Source: JAVMKJ01 sp031732875
Lineage (GTDB): Bacteria; Pseudomonadota; Gammaproteobacteria; Competibacterales; Competibacteraceae
NCBI GenBank assembly: GCA_031732875.1
Contig: JAVMKL010000226.1
Span: forward strand, 1-19,192
DNA length: 19,192 bases
Reading direction: 5' to 3'
Of this stretch, positions 7,301 through 15,499 are shown in pieces (position 1 is the first letter of the stretch; every line of letters begins with the position of its first letter). The position numbers were made by a program, and so were the translations under genes. The notes under the pieces were generated by a model. The model saw only the letters and a list, made by a program, of their open reading frames with translations, searched no databases and was not told the DNA's origin.

Positions 7301-10300
7301 TCATGAAGTCGGCCTGGTTTCACTGGTCCGCGCGCCGCTGGAACAGGCCATGGCCCTGCTGTGGGCGGTCGGTCTGACGCATCTCGGCCTGCGGTTGCTG
7401 GGGGACGCGGTCTCGATGAAATGGCCGGGAGTGGCCGGGCTGGCGGCGCTGAGCGGATTGTTGTTGGTCGGTCATTTCCACCGGTTTCGCTGGGTAGCCT
7501 TACCGATGCTGCTGGGACTGGCGGGATTGCTGGTCGGGCTGGACCGGCTCGGTCTGACGCTGCCCTGGCTCGGGGCGGCGGCCGTGCTGTATGCCCTGCT
7601 GGCCTGGCGGACGAGCGTCGGCCTGCTGGCGCGACCGCTGACCGGGCGATTGGCGTGGGTGCTCGGGTTCACCGTGCCGGGTGGGATCGGTGGCCGCTGG
7701 CAGGTGGAGGACAGCCTGCACGCCTGCGCCCTGCTGGTCGCTGTGGTGCCGGTGGCGGTCGGCCCGGCGCTGTCCCTGCTGGGGTCGCCGGTGCCGGAAC
7801 TGTTGCCGGCGCTGGCGCTGAGCCTGCTGTTGTTCGTGTTGGCCGGCTGGCATTACCGGAGCTCGATCCACGCCTGGGCGGCGCTCGGCGCGCTGACGGT
7901 CGGCGTCTGGTTGACCGGGGCCTGGCTGGTGCCGCCGGCGCTGGTTGCCCTGGGACAACCGTTGCTCGACGCGCTGCTGAGTCTGGGCATGGCGGTGGCG
8001 GCGGTCGGGCTGGCCACCGAAGGCGCTGTGTCGCTGGCGTACTGGCGCGCGCCGTTGCACGGGGCGAGCGGGTCGCTTTACCTGTTGGCGCTGGCCGGCG
8101 CGGTGTTGGCGGCCCTGACTGGCGATCCGCGCCTGCCGGGCCTGCTGGCCCTGCTGTGCGTCGCCCTGTTTCCGGTGGCCTGGCCGCTGTCGAACGCGGC
8201 GGAATGGCGCGGCTTGGGGCTGGCGCTGCTGTCGGGCGCCCTGGTCTGGAGTTTGGCGGCGCGGTTTGGCGCTGGCCTGGGGGATGGAGCTTGGATTGTC
8301 GTGGTCTGGGGCTACGCGCTCTGGATCGGTGGCAATCTGGTGCTGCCGCGCTGGAACGCCCGCTGGCCGAACTGGGCGGTGACGCCGGCCATTTGGCCAT
8401 TGCTGGGATTGGTCGGTGTCCTGGGCGGAGCGACGGTCGGACTCATGGTTGGCGTCTGGTCCCCCGCCGTCGCGCTGGCTTGGCTGGCTCTGTACCTGCT
8501 CTTGTTGTTGCGCAATACGGCGTGGCCCGGCATGGCCTGGCTGGCGGTGGCGACGCTGACCGCGAGCGGCCTGCTGGCCGGCGGGGCGCTGGAATGGAGT
8601 TGGTGGGGTCGGGGTTATGGCTTGTCCCCCATGGGTGGCGGGTTCGCGACGGTGTTGGTCTGGCTGAACCTGCTGTTTCTCCTGGTGCCGCTGTGGGGTC
8701 GCCATGGCCGGACCCTGGCCCGGTGGCTGTCCTGGCGACAGGACCGGCTGGACGCGCCGCTGTTCTGGGTCCCGTTTGCCATTCTGACGCTGTTGCTCGC
8801 CCGCCTGTTGCTGGTGGAGAGCGGCGGCCTGTTGTGGGATGGCGCGTTCCGGCTGGAGCGCTCTTTCGGATCGCTGAGCGGGCTGGCGCTGCTGGCGGCG
8901 GCGACGGTCGGCCACGCCTTCCGGTTGCGGCCGGAGCGTCTGACCGCGCACCTGTTGTTGGCCGCGCTCGGCGCGCTGTTGCTGGCCGTCCTGCTCGATC
9001 TGGCCGTGCCGCTGGTGTGGCTGCCGCTGGTGGTAGCGTTATGGAACAGCGCGCTGCTGCTGGCCTGGCGGTACGGGCCGCGCCGCTGGGAGGTCTGGCG
9101 TTCCGCGCTCGACGCGTGGCTGACCGTCCTGCCGGCGGCGGGCCTGTGCCTGCTCCTGCTGGTGGCCGACGCCAACTGGGTGGTTTGCACGGCGACCCTC
9201 CTGCTGCTGTCGGCGGTGACGCTGGCGCAGGGCGGGTGGCGAGGAAGTCCGTTCTGGCTGAGAACCGGCCTGTTGCTGGCGCTGGCGGGCGGTTATGTCG
9301 TCTGGCTGCCGAATGGAGCGCCGTTCGCGCTGGCAATGGCGGGATTGCCGCCCTGGTACGCCGTACAGACCGTGTTGCTGCTGCTGGCGTTTGTGGCGAT
9401 CCGGCGGCGGCTGGCGGTCTGGCTGGAGGGCGTCGATCCCGAGACGGACCCGGACCGCTTCGGCCGGCTGTGCGACCTCGAGCAGGTCGCGGGCGAATCG
9501 ATTCGCGGGCTGCTGGTCCTGAGCCAGGCGTGGCTGGGCTGGCACGCCTGGCTGGTGCTGTCCTTTGAGGCCGGCTGGGGACCATCGCCCTGGCGTTACG
9601 GCCTCCCCGCCGATCCCCTGGCGGCGGGCGCCGCGCTGTTGCTGCTGGCGGGATTGGCGGCGGTTCGCGCCTGGCGACGGCCCGACGAGCCCGACTGGGT
9701 CTACGCGGCGGCGCTGCTGCTGGGCCTGCTGGCCGGTTACGGGCGGCTGGTGGTGCTGGGTCTGGCGCCGTTCGCGCCGTGGGATACCGCCGCGCTGCTG
9801 GTCGCCGCAGGAGCCGCGTTTCTGTTGCATCAGTTCACCGGCTTGCGGCCGCTGTATCGTCTGGCGTTGCTGCTGCCCGTGCTGGCGGTGGCGACCGCGC
9901 CGTGGCAGCTTGCCTCGCCCTGGACCGGCGGGGCGCTGCTGGCGGCAGCCGTGCTGTATCTGTCGCTGGCCGGGGCGCTGCGCAATCCCTGGCCGCTGTA
10001 CCTCGGCGTGCTGGCCCTGAACGGCGCGGTCTATCTGTGGGCGCCGCTGTGGGCGGAGCGTTACGGCCTGTGGCAGTTCTACGTCGTCCCGGCCGCGGTG
10101 TCGGTGCTGGCGCTGCTGCACCTGCATCGTCGGGAGCTGCGGCCGAAGGTGCTGAACGGCGGACGGCTGGCGGCCCTGAGCGCGCTGTACGCCGGCGCGG
10201 GGCTCGACGTATTCCTGCGACCGGAGTTGAGCGTGTTCGTGCTGGCATTGGTCCTGGCACTGACCGGGGTAATCCTCGGCATCGCCCTGCGCATCCGCGC

Positions 10301-10508
10301 CTTTCTCTACGCCGGCGTGGCGTTTCTGGTGCTGAACGTGATCGGGCAACTGGTCCGCTTCTATCCCGAGCAGGGCATGAGCCGGGCGCTGATCCTGATC
10401 GGGTTGGGCGCCGCCATCACCGCCGGGATGGTGGTGTTCAATCTCCAGCGCGAGGCGATCCTGCGGCGGATTCGGATCGCGCGGGCCGATCTGGCGGCGT
10501 GGGAGTAG
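4347..10508 (+). CDS. Giant polytopic membrane protein, interrupted by two assembly gaps
   Basis: I do not recognise a defined function. The N-terminus (MDWTFLIAVAVLWLVSPIV) is one membrane helix, followed by a cytosolic-looking segment with LRLELQRLVGAGALTEERSQ, a low-complexity Pro/Gly linker (residues 150-270), then dozens of Leu/Ala/Trp-rich helices to the end. The layout recalls the uncharacterised DUF2339/DUF2157 membrane-protein families, though it is far longer than usual. Visible coding is 294 + 541 + 1132 residues. The frame changes across both N runs only because they are arbitrary 100-base placeholders; at the first gap, removing one 55-bp duplicate plus the Ns restores one frame. 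The frame after the second gap is open from 7110 to the TAG at 10506. It follows pspA by 64 bases, suggesting a membrane-stress or envelope role, and converges with the next gene leaving only 15 bases. The exact number of membrane helices was not computed. Confidence 0.8.
4794..5018 (+). repeat. In-frame 45-bp tandem repeat, four near-identical copies plus one diverged
   Basis: Units begin at 4794, 4839, 4884 and 4929, with a diverged fifth at 4974. Each reads GCCCTCACCCCCGGCCCCTC, then a palindrome partner ending GGGGCGAGGGGAGGAAAG and one more base, and encodes ALTPGPSPTGRGEES. The only difference among the four good copies is a silent AGC/AGT at the unit junction. The unit is a member of the CCCTC...GAGGG palindromic repeat family also found between genes in this window. 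Confidence 0.93.
5127..5149. repeat. Further in-frame palindromic repeat in the same linker
   Basis: CCCTCCCC, a seven-base spacer, then GGGGAGGG forms an 8-bp stem. It is translated as part of PSPLVGEGRGGWAEP, so the linker contains at least two variants of the repeat family. Confidence 0.6.
5229..5283 (+). repeat. 55-bp direct repeat, left copy, abutting an N gap
   Basis: These 55 bases are identical to 5384-5438 on the other side of the gap and encode the same peptide LQALSGWPKLVAPFLAQN. Identity ends exactly at the gap on this side and begins exactly at the gap on the other, as expected of two unmerged contig ends and not of a biological duplication. Confidence 0.93.
5284..5383. other. 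Assembly gap of exactly 100 N (probably zero real length)
   Basis: A fixed-length placeholder joining two contigs. The flanking 55-bp identity indicates a negative gap: the contigs overlap, and no sequence need be missing. Confidence 0.95.
5384..5438 (+). repeat. 55-bp direct repeat, right copy, abutting an N gap
   Basis: Identical to 5229-5283. In the uninterrupted gene only one copy should exist; the codon phase here (CTA at 5384) matches that of the left copy (CTA at 5229). Confidence 0.93.
7009..7108. other. Assembly gap of exactly 100 N, true size unknown
   Basis: A second placeholder inside the giant membrane-protein gene. The flanks (ending GGTTCTGGTCAA and starting TCTGGTGTTCGG) show no extended overlap, so real coding sequence is probably missing here. 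Confidence 0.95.
7251..7272. repeat. Near-perfect palindrome of a second repeat type inside the membrane-protein gene
   Basis: CCCCTCCTTGGCCAAGAAGGGG pairs at 10 of 11 positions. It is translated in frame as part of RFAPPLLGQEGEI, within a polar stretch (about residues DALQKNGREAG to GLEFHEVG) between membrane helices, so it looks like a repeat inserted into a loop-coding region. Confidence 0.65.
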
Positions 10509-10523
10509 CTTGCGCGCTGGCGG

Positions 10524-12395
10524 CTAAAAGATCATGACGACCTCATAGGTATCGCCCGAGCGTTCGATGGAGACCTTGGTGGCCGCGCTTTTGGCCAGCC
10601 GTATCATCTTGCTGTTGGTCGTGAGGATTTCCAGGGTGAATCCTCGCAAGCCCCGGACCCGGGCATACTCGATCAACCACTGCTGGAGGATTCCTCCCAG
10701 TCCGAGCCCCTGCCAGCCGGGATGGATCATATAAGCCGCCTCGGCCAGATTGCTGGTGGGATTCACGAAATAACAAGCGCTGCCGATAATCATTTCGTTT
10801 TCCCGCTGGCCGGTCACGGCCACGCACGCCATTTCGGTCTCGTAATCCACGTTGCAAAGATGCTCGGCGACGGAAGTCGGAAGAAATTTGAGATCCTGGA
10901 AAAACCGGGTGTAAATGTCCTCGGTGGACAAGCGGTGGAAAAAATCCTGCAAGCCGTTGATGTCGCTGGCTTTGGAAGGCCGGATCAAAATGTTGACCCC
11001 ATTTTTCAGCTGGGTCTCCCGTTCCTCGCGAACGGGATAGGCAACCCTGCTCCGCAAGGTCTGGTCCGGGCGGACGTAACCGAGGCGTTTGGCCTCTTCG
11101 AGCAGCCAGGGCCGAAACTCGGGGTGCGCGATTTCGATCAGCGCCAGAGCTCTCTCCCGGATGGATTTCCCGAACAGGTAGGCGCACCCGTATTCGGTAA
11201 TCACGTAATGAACGTCGGAACGGGCGACGGTCACGCCTTCGCCCATTCTGAGCAGCGGACGGATTCGGGATTCCTGGCCGTCGTCGGTAGTCGAGGCCAG
11301 ACAGATAATCGGCTTGCCGCCCGGGGAATTGGCGGCGCCCCGCAGAAAATCGGGCTGCGTCGAGACCCCGCTGTAGAATTCACCCTGAAACTGATCGGCG
11401 CATACCTGACCGGTGAGGTCGACGGCAAACGCCTGGGTGACCGAAACCAGTTGATTGTTGCCGGCCAGCACGGTCGGATTGCAGACATAATCGATCGGAT
11501 GAAAGGCGAACAGCGGATTTTGGTCGATCAGGTCGTAGAGACGCCGGGTGCCCAGGCAGTAGCTGGTGACGATTTGGCCCGGATGGAGACCTTTGGCCTT
11601 GCCCGTGATCACCCCTTTCTCGATCAGATCGACGATGGGATCGGTAATGACGTCGGAATGAATGCCCAGGTTCTGCCGGTCGGTCAGATGCTTGATCATC
11701 TCGTTGGGAATGCGGCCGAGACCGATCTGCAACGTGGAGTTGTTGTCGATAATTCGGGCGGCATAGCGCGCGATCTGCTGAGCCACGGCGTCCGCCGGCG
11801 GATGCGTGTATTCGATGATGGGTTCGTCGACCGGAACCAGACCATGGATCTGGTCCAGGTGCAGAAACGAATTCCCCAGGGTTCGCGGCATGTGAGGGTT
11901 GATCTCGGCGATGATGGTTTTCGCGGCCAGCGCCACGGCGCGGGTGATGTCGACCGATACCCCGAGGCTGACGTAACCGTGCTTGTCCGGAGGGGAAACC
12001 TGAACGAACGCGACATCGGTGGCCAAACGCCCGCTATCGATCAGTTTTGGCACCTGGGCGATGGAAATGGGAATGTAATCGGCTTGTCTCTGCTTGACCG
12101 CCGCCCGGACGTCCATGCCGACAAAAAAGCAGCGGTGCTGAAAGCGTGTCCTGACGGTTTCCCGATCGTGAGGCAGGGCGCCGTCCGTTAAAAAGTGGAA
12201 CAGGGTGATGTTGGCGAGATCGCCCTTGTGCAGTTCGAGAGCACGAGCCAGGACGCGTGGCGTGGCGCATCCCGTCCCCAGATAAATCTGGTCGCCCGAT
12301 TTGACCATGGCAACCGCTTCCGCCGGCGTTTTTAATTTCCGCTTGGTATCGATCAGGCTCGACGTCGGCATGATGTGGGATAAATCGGCTGGCAT
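10524..12395 (-). CDS. Acetyl-CoA hydrolase/CoA-transferase domain fused to a GNAT acetyltransferase
   Basis: A 623-residue two-domain cytosolic protein. Residues 20-455 match the acetyl-CoA hydrolase/4-hydroxybutyrate CoA-transferase family: EINPHMPRTLGNSFLH, FHPIDYVCNP, VDLTGQVCAD, GKPIICLASTT, VITEYGCAYLFGKS and IAHPEFRPWL. Residues 469-623 are a GNAT domain with the acetyl-CoA pyrophosphate loop WQGLGLGG (Q562 to G567). I chose the ATG at 12395 because GGAGGT lies seven bases before it; the ATG at 12410 overlaps that Shine-Dalgarno. Oddities: the position where these transferases usually carry the catalytic Glu (HTE) is Asp248 (HSD), and the usual SGxGGQ loop reads SGVSTQ at 342-347. The enzyme may thus hydrolyse, transfer or merely bind CoA esters. 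Similar fusions are annotated in other bacteria as bifunctional proteins, but substrate and acetylation target are unknown here. It converges with the membrane-protein gene and follows the patatin gene on the same strand. Confidence 0.88.
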   Translation of the reverse strand: MPADLSHIMPTSSLIDTKRKLKTPAEAVAMVKSGDQIYLGTGCATPRVLARALELHKGDLANITLFHFLTDGALPHDRETVRTRFQHRCFFVGMDVRAAVKQRQADYIPISIAQVPKLIDSGRLATDVAFVQVSPPDKHGYVSLGVSVDITRAVALAAKTIIAEINPHMPRTLGNSFLHLDQIHGLVPVDEPIIEYTHPPADAVAQQIARYAARIIDNNSTLQIGLGRIPNEMIKHLTDRQNLGIHSDVITDPIVDLIEKGVITGKAKGLHPGQIVTSYCLGTRRLYDLIDQNPLFAFHPIDYVCNPTVLAGNNQLVSVTQAFAVDLTGQVCADQFQGEFYSGVSTQPDFLRGAANSPGGKPIICLASTTDDGQESRIRPLLRMGEGVTVARSDVHYVITEYGCAYLFGKSIRERALALIEIAHPEFRPWLLEEAKRLGYVRPDQTLRSRVAYPVREERETQLKNGVNILIRPSKASDINGLQDFFHRLSTEDIYTRFFQDLKFLPTSVAEHLCNVDYETEMACVAVTGQRENEMIIGSACYFVNPTSNLAEAAYMIHPGWQGLGLGGILQQWLIEYARVRGLRGFTLEILTTNSKMIRLAKSAATKVSIERSGDTYEVVMIF

Positions 12396-12478
12396 TGTTG
12401 TGACCTCCATGATTTAGGGCCGCGGCCTGGGTTGGGGATGATGGGATCGCTTGCGGTCGTGGTGAAACGGTGCGTTCG

Positions 12479-14179
12479 TCACGGCTTGATGAGATCGAGA
12501 ATACGGGGCAGTTGTTCTCGAGCGGCGTGGTGGCCGGCATCCCGGATCGGGTCGGCCAGGTGATAGTCCCGCCAGCTCAGGGATGGAAAACGCGGGGTGA
12601 TGACCAGCTCGGCTTCCGCCGCGTGCCGGATGCTCGTATCCAGTTGCAACATGATCAGGGTTTCGACGACGGGATCGAGGGTTCTGGATGCCTTCGAATT
12701 GGAAGGCGGCGGCATGGTTTCGGCGGGCCAGGCGGCAAGTGGGTTGCGGTGCAGCAAATTGACGGCGACGACGATGTCCGCTCCGGCGCTTCTTGCCGCC
12801 GCCGTCGGCACTGGGACGATGGCGATGCCGTCCACGAGACGCTGCGATCCGCGGATGTAAGGCGGAATCATGCCCGGAATGGTGATTCCGGCGCACAACG
12901 CCTCGGCCAGCCGCCCCTCGCTGATCGGCGCCGCCTGCCGCGCGTTCAGGTCGGCCGTCATGATGGTCAGGGGGACGGACAAGTCGGCGAATGTCCGGTC
13001 GCCGACGACGCCCATCGTGGCCTCCATGACCTTGCTTAATCCAAGCGATTGGCCGTCTTGAGAGAAGGCATTGAGTTCGGCCACGGTTTCCGGCGCCCAG
13101 ATGCGTTTCATCTCCGCTTCGATCCCGGCGGCATTCATGCCCATGGCCAAAAAACTTCCGACCATGGCGCCGATGCTGCTGCCGGCGATGTAATCGATGG
13201 GAATGCCGGCCTGTTCGAGGATACCGATGACGCCGATGTGCGCGAAGCCCCGGGCTCCACCGGCGCCGAGCGACAGACCGATCTTTTTCTGAGCGAGATG
13301 CCGCGCCAGCCAGGCGATTTCGCTCGGGCTGGCGGCGATGGGAAGACCTCGTAATATCCGAACGCCGTCGATGACCACCGGGGAATCGTTCGCCGATGGA
13401 TTCGCCAGGATGCAGTGGATCCGGCATGCCGTTGCTTCGAGTTTGCGGCAGAGTCGATCCGCTTCTGCCGGTTCCAGAATCAGTTCGATTCGATCCATGC
13501 CTCTCGCGAGCAGATCGATATCGGGCCGATGGGCATCGACCGCCACGATCACCCTTTGGTAATCGACCAGCAAGCTGTCCAGCTTGGAAAGCGCGGCAGC
13601 GATATTTTGATTTTCGAGAGAAATTTTGTTGACTGGCAACAAACCGGTCAGATCGATGATCGCCGTTCTCTCGGGGCTGATCCGCTGGATCGCCGCAATG
13701 GCGCCAGCCGCGAGGACGTGACTGTTGCGGCCCGTCACGACGGCGACGGCTTCGCCGCGGCTGCGTTGCCGCAAGAGAGACATGTGGCCGCGTTTCTGGC
13801 GTTGAATCAGGATGTGGCTGATATTGAACAGCACCCTGGGATCGTGCGCGATGACGGCGGCGAAAGCGTCCCGGTCGAGTTCCAGCGCCTCCGTCGGGGT
13901 AACGGCCATCGCGCTTGCCGCGCGGGGTTCGCCGGTAATGAGGGCCATTTCCCCCAGGATGTCTCCATGCCGTAACCGATCCAGCAGAACCGATGAATCC
14001 GGTCGCTGCATGAGAATTTCAACCAGGCCGCTCTGGATGACGAACATGCTGTCGCCGGCTTCCCCTTGCCGGCAGATGAATTCATCAGGCCGATAGCGAC
14101 GAGGTTTCATATGGCGCTGGATTTCGTCCAGCACGTCCTGGGCGCATCCTTGAAAAAGCGGCGAGTTTGTCAGGTTCAT
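12479..14179 (-). CDS. Cyclic-nucleotide-binding patatin-like phospholipase (NTE family)
   Basis: A 566-residue protein. Residues about 5-125 form a cyclic-nucleotide-binding domain with a phosphate-binding cassette, GEMALITGEPRAASA (Glu77, Arg86), almost the same as in protein kinase A regulatory subunits (GELALIYGTPRAAT). Residues 130-290 resemble the degenerate nucleotide-hydrolase-like segment common in bacterial NTE-type proteins. Residues 299-460 are patatin: oxyanion loop GAGGARG (305-311), nucleophile Ser335 in GSSIG, and the dyad Asp450 in VDGI. The predicted activity is serine hydrolysis of phospholipid or lysophospholipid esters, probably at the inner membrane and possibly gated by cAMP. 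The start at 14179 is preferred because the domain begins there and the upstream gene stops only 20 bases earlier; longer in-frame extension would run through that gene. Its Shine-Dalgarno is weak (GGA), so translation may be coupled to the upstream gene. Confidence 0.9.
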   Translation of the reverse strand: MNLTNSPLFQGCAQDVLDEIQRHMKPRRYRPDEFICRQGEAGDSMFVIQSGLVEILMQRPDSSVLLDRLRHGDILGEMALITGEPRAASAMAVTPTEALELDRDAFAAVIAHDPRVLFNISHILIQRQKRGHMSLLRQRSRGEAVAVVTGRNSHVLAAGAIAAIQRISPERTAIIDLTGLLPVNKISLENQNIAAALSKLDSLLVDYQRVIVAVDAHRPDIDLLARGMDRIELILEPAEADRLCRKLEATACRIHCILANPSANDSPVVIDGVRILRGLPIAASPSEIAWLARHLAQKKIGLSLGAGGARGFAHIGVIGILEQAGIPIDYIAGSSIGAMVGSFLAMGMNAAGIEAEMKRIWAPETVAELNAFSQDGQSLGLSKVMEATMGVVGDRTFADLSVPLTIMTADLNARQAAPISEGRLAEALCAGITIPGMIPPYIRGSQRLVDGIAIVPVPTAAARSAGADIVVAVNLLHRNPLAAWPAETMPPPSNSKASRTLDPVVETLIMLQLDTSIRHAAEAELVITPRFPSLSWRDYHLADPIRDAGHHAAREQLPRILDLIKP

Positions 14180-14198
14180 GTGCTTCGAATCCAACCGT

Positions 14199-14699
14199 TC
14201 AGTCTTTCTGTTTGAAAAAGGAAGGAATGGCGCCCGCCCGCCGCGACGGGTCGAGGGTTTCCAGGTTTGCGTTGGCGTCTTGTTGCAAGCGTTCGAGTTG
14301 TTCCCGTACCGACGATAACTCCCGAGCCAACTGCTCGTTCGGCTGCGACTGCATCGCGCGATACCGTTCGATGATGGCGGCGGTTTCTTCCCGCAGCTCC
14401 AGAAAGCGCTTGCGGATCGGGCTTTCGATTTCACTCGTGGCGGGATGCGGATTTTTCCCGCTCGCGTTCGGTCCGACTTGGGACTGGATGGCAGGTGCCC
14501 GACCATCGTCGCGCGCTTGCCGGGTGGGAGCGGGAAACGCCGGGTCGACGGCGCCGCCAGCCCGGTCGGCGCCGTGCGGATCGCGACTTACAGCATAGAA
14601 GTTTTTCGAAGGACTGGAGGCGCGGCTCTTGACGACGTTTCGCGTGAACCACCACGAGACGGTGAGGGACCCCACCAGCATGACCGCGACCGTATTCAT
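14199..14699 (-). CDS. Small membrane-anchored coiled-coil protein, unknown function
   Basis: A 166-residue product I cannot assign to a family. It starts MNTVAVMLVGSLTVSWWFTRN, one N-terminal membrane helix, followed by a polar Ser/Pro/Ala-rich stretch and then a charged helical region from about residue 98 (SPIRKRFLELREETAAIIER) to about 150 that looks like a coiled coil. The ATG at 14699 has AGAGG five bases upstream. It sits 104 bases downstream of the truncated exported-protein gene and 19 bases before the patatin start, so it is probably in an operon with the patatin gene. The topology suggests a single-pass protein with a cytoplasmic helical domain, perhaps a partner of the lipase, but that is inference. 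The frame remains open well upstream of the chosen start, so a longer protein cannot be excluded. Confidence 0.65.
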   Translation of the reverse strand: MNTVAVMLVGSLTVSWWFTRNVVKSRASSPSKNFYAVSRDPHGADRAGGAVDPAFPAPTRQARDDGRAPAIQSQVGPNASGKNPHPATSEIESPIRKRFLELREETAAIIERYRAMQSQPNEQLARELSSVREQLERLQQDANANLETLDPSRRAGAIPSFFKQKD

Positions 14700-14756
14700 G
14701 TTTGCCTCTCTGTCGGTTTCCAAAGTATCCGCACCAATTTCCGGAGCCTTGCACAG

Positions 14757-14801
14757 GTTCGGTTCCCTTGCCCCACTTTCCCTCGGGGGGAGGGACCGAA
14801 C
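14757..14801. repeat. Palindromic repeat at the 3' end of the truncated exported gene
   Basis: GTTCGGTTCCCT (14757-14768) pairs imperfectly with AGGGACCGAAC (14791-14801), with an inner CCCTC...GAGGG segment. Its edge lies two bases from the stop codon of the short exported protein. No T-run follows on the minus strand. It may act as a stabilising mRNA hairpin or be a transposable palindromic element. Confidence 0.5.
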
Positions 14802-14803
14802 GA

Positions 14804-15202
14804 TTACCTGGCGACCGCGATCCCTCCGGCCCGTCCGGCGTTGGCTCCCTGCGTTCCCCGCATGATTCCCAGCGCCGATGTCGGCTGTTGGTGTCCCTGC
14901 AACAGATCGACGACGGCGGCCAGATGCTCGCCTCGACCGCCGGTCGCGCCGCCGTTCTTTTCCGGAGTCCCCACATAGGGTCCGGCCAGCTTGAGGGTCT
15001 TGCCGTCCTCGGCCAGCAGGGTCAGCCGCGCGTCCTCGGCCAGCTTCACCGGCTGCTTGCCGTCCAGCAATGTCCCCGGTTGGAGCGAGACACCTTCGGC
15101 GGCGACCACCACCCACTGTTGCGCCGCGACCGGCGAGGTTCCCGCCAGCCAGACCAGCCCGGCCAGTACCATCGCGATTTTGTTCGAACCTTGTTTGTAC
15201 AT
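14804..15202 (-). CDS. Exported FecR-like protein, C-terminally truncated paralogue
   Basis: A 132-residue secreted protein. The signal peptide MYKQGSNKIAMVLAGLVWLA ends with a likely cleavage site at VAA-QQ. The mature part (QQWVVVAAEGVSLQPGTLLD, then LTLLAEDGKTLKL-GPY) is close to identical to the N-terminal half of the protein encoded at 16262-16975, and the DNA is also very similar. The pattern of LxxG(T/D), a short L-rich strand and an xDGKTLKL strand resembles FecR-type periplasmic domains; that is a weak structural inference. It lacks the C-terminal 110-120 residues of its paralogue: similarity stops after MRG, and the stop abuts a palindromic repeat, so it may be a decayed duplicate or a functional short form. 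ATG 15202 is chosen for the GAGG eight bases upstream. A perfect Crp-type box lies 135-150 bases upstream. Confidence 0.7.
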   Translation of the reverse strand: MYKQGSNKIAMVLAGLVWLAGTSPVAAQQWVVVAAEGVSLQPGTLLDGKQPVKLAEDARLTLLAEDGKTLKLAGPYVGTPEKNGGATGGRGEHLAAVVDLLQGHQQPTSALGIMRGTQGANAGRAGGIAVAR

Positions 15203-15499
15203 GCCGATACCCTCGTGTTGCACTGCGTCGATCCCCACCGACATCAGTTCTGTTTCTCGCCTCGCACGAACTGTTCCCCGCGCTTTGGATATCGTTCCCT
15301 GACGAGCTTATTGACGCACTTTCCCCGGCCTGTTTTTGTGAACCAATTCACACTTGGCCTGGATTTTTTGCGTGCGCCGACGGTATCGGGCAATTCCGGA
15401 ACGGGGGGCGTGACGGGGGTGGTTCGGCGAAGGGAAGGTACGACCAGTCGGGGTCGGGCAAGGAAATCGGGAACCGGTCGGCTCGCGGCGGGGGCGGGC
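15203..15499. other. Intergenic region between the Crp-type gene and the short exported-protein gene
   Basis: A 297-base non-coding stretch. Apart from the Crp box at 15337-15352, I see only GC-rich sequence in the half nearest the regulator gene and no convincing promoter hexamers; GATATC at 15287-15292 is a possible minus-strand -10. Confidence 0.5.
15337..15352. promoter_or_regulatory. Consensus Crp-type binding site TGTGA-N6-TCACA
   Basis: TGTGAACCAATTCACA matches both half-sites of the E. coli CRP consensus perfectly with the correct six-base spacer. It lies 148 bases beyond the stop of the Crp-family gene and about 142 bases upstream of the short exported-protein start. The regulator's recognition helix (SRESVNK) resembles that of CRP (SRETVGR), which supports recognition of this sequence. 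Confidence 0.7.

Noticed and set aside
4347..7306. Frameshifted pseudogene reading of the giant membrane protein
   Set aside because: The frame changes occur only across 100-N placeholders; hydrophobic coding continues cleanly on both sides and the first join restores frame when the duplicate is removed.
14180..14506. N-terminal extension of the patatin protein to an ATG at 14506
   Set aside because: The extra 109 residues are low-complexity Arg/Ser sequence overlapping the small coiled-coil gene in another frame; the CNB domain begins properly at 14179.
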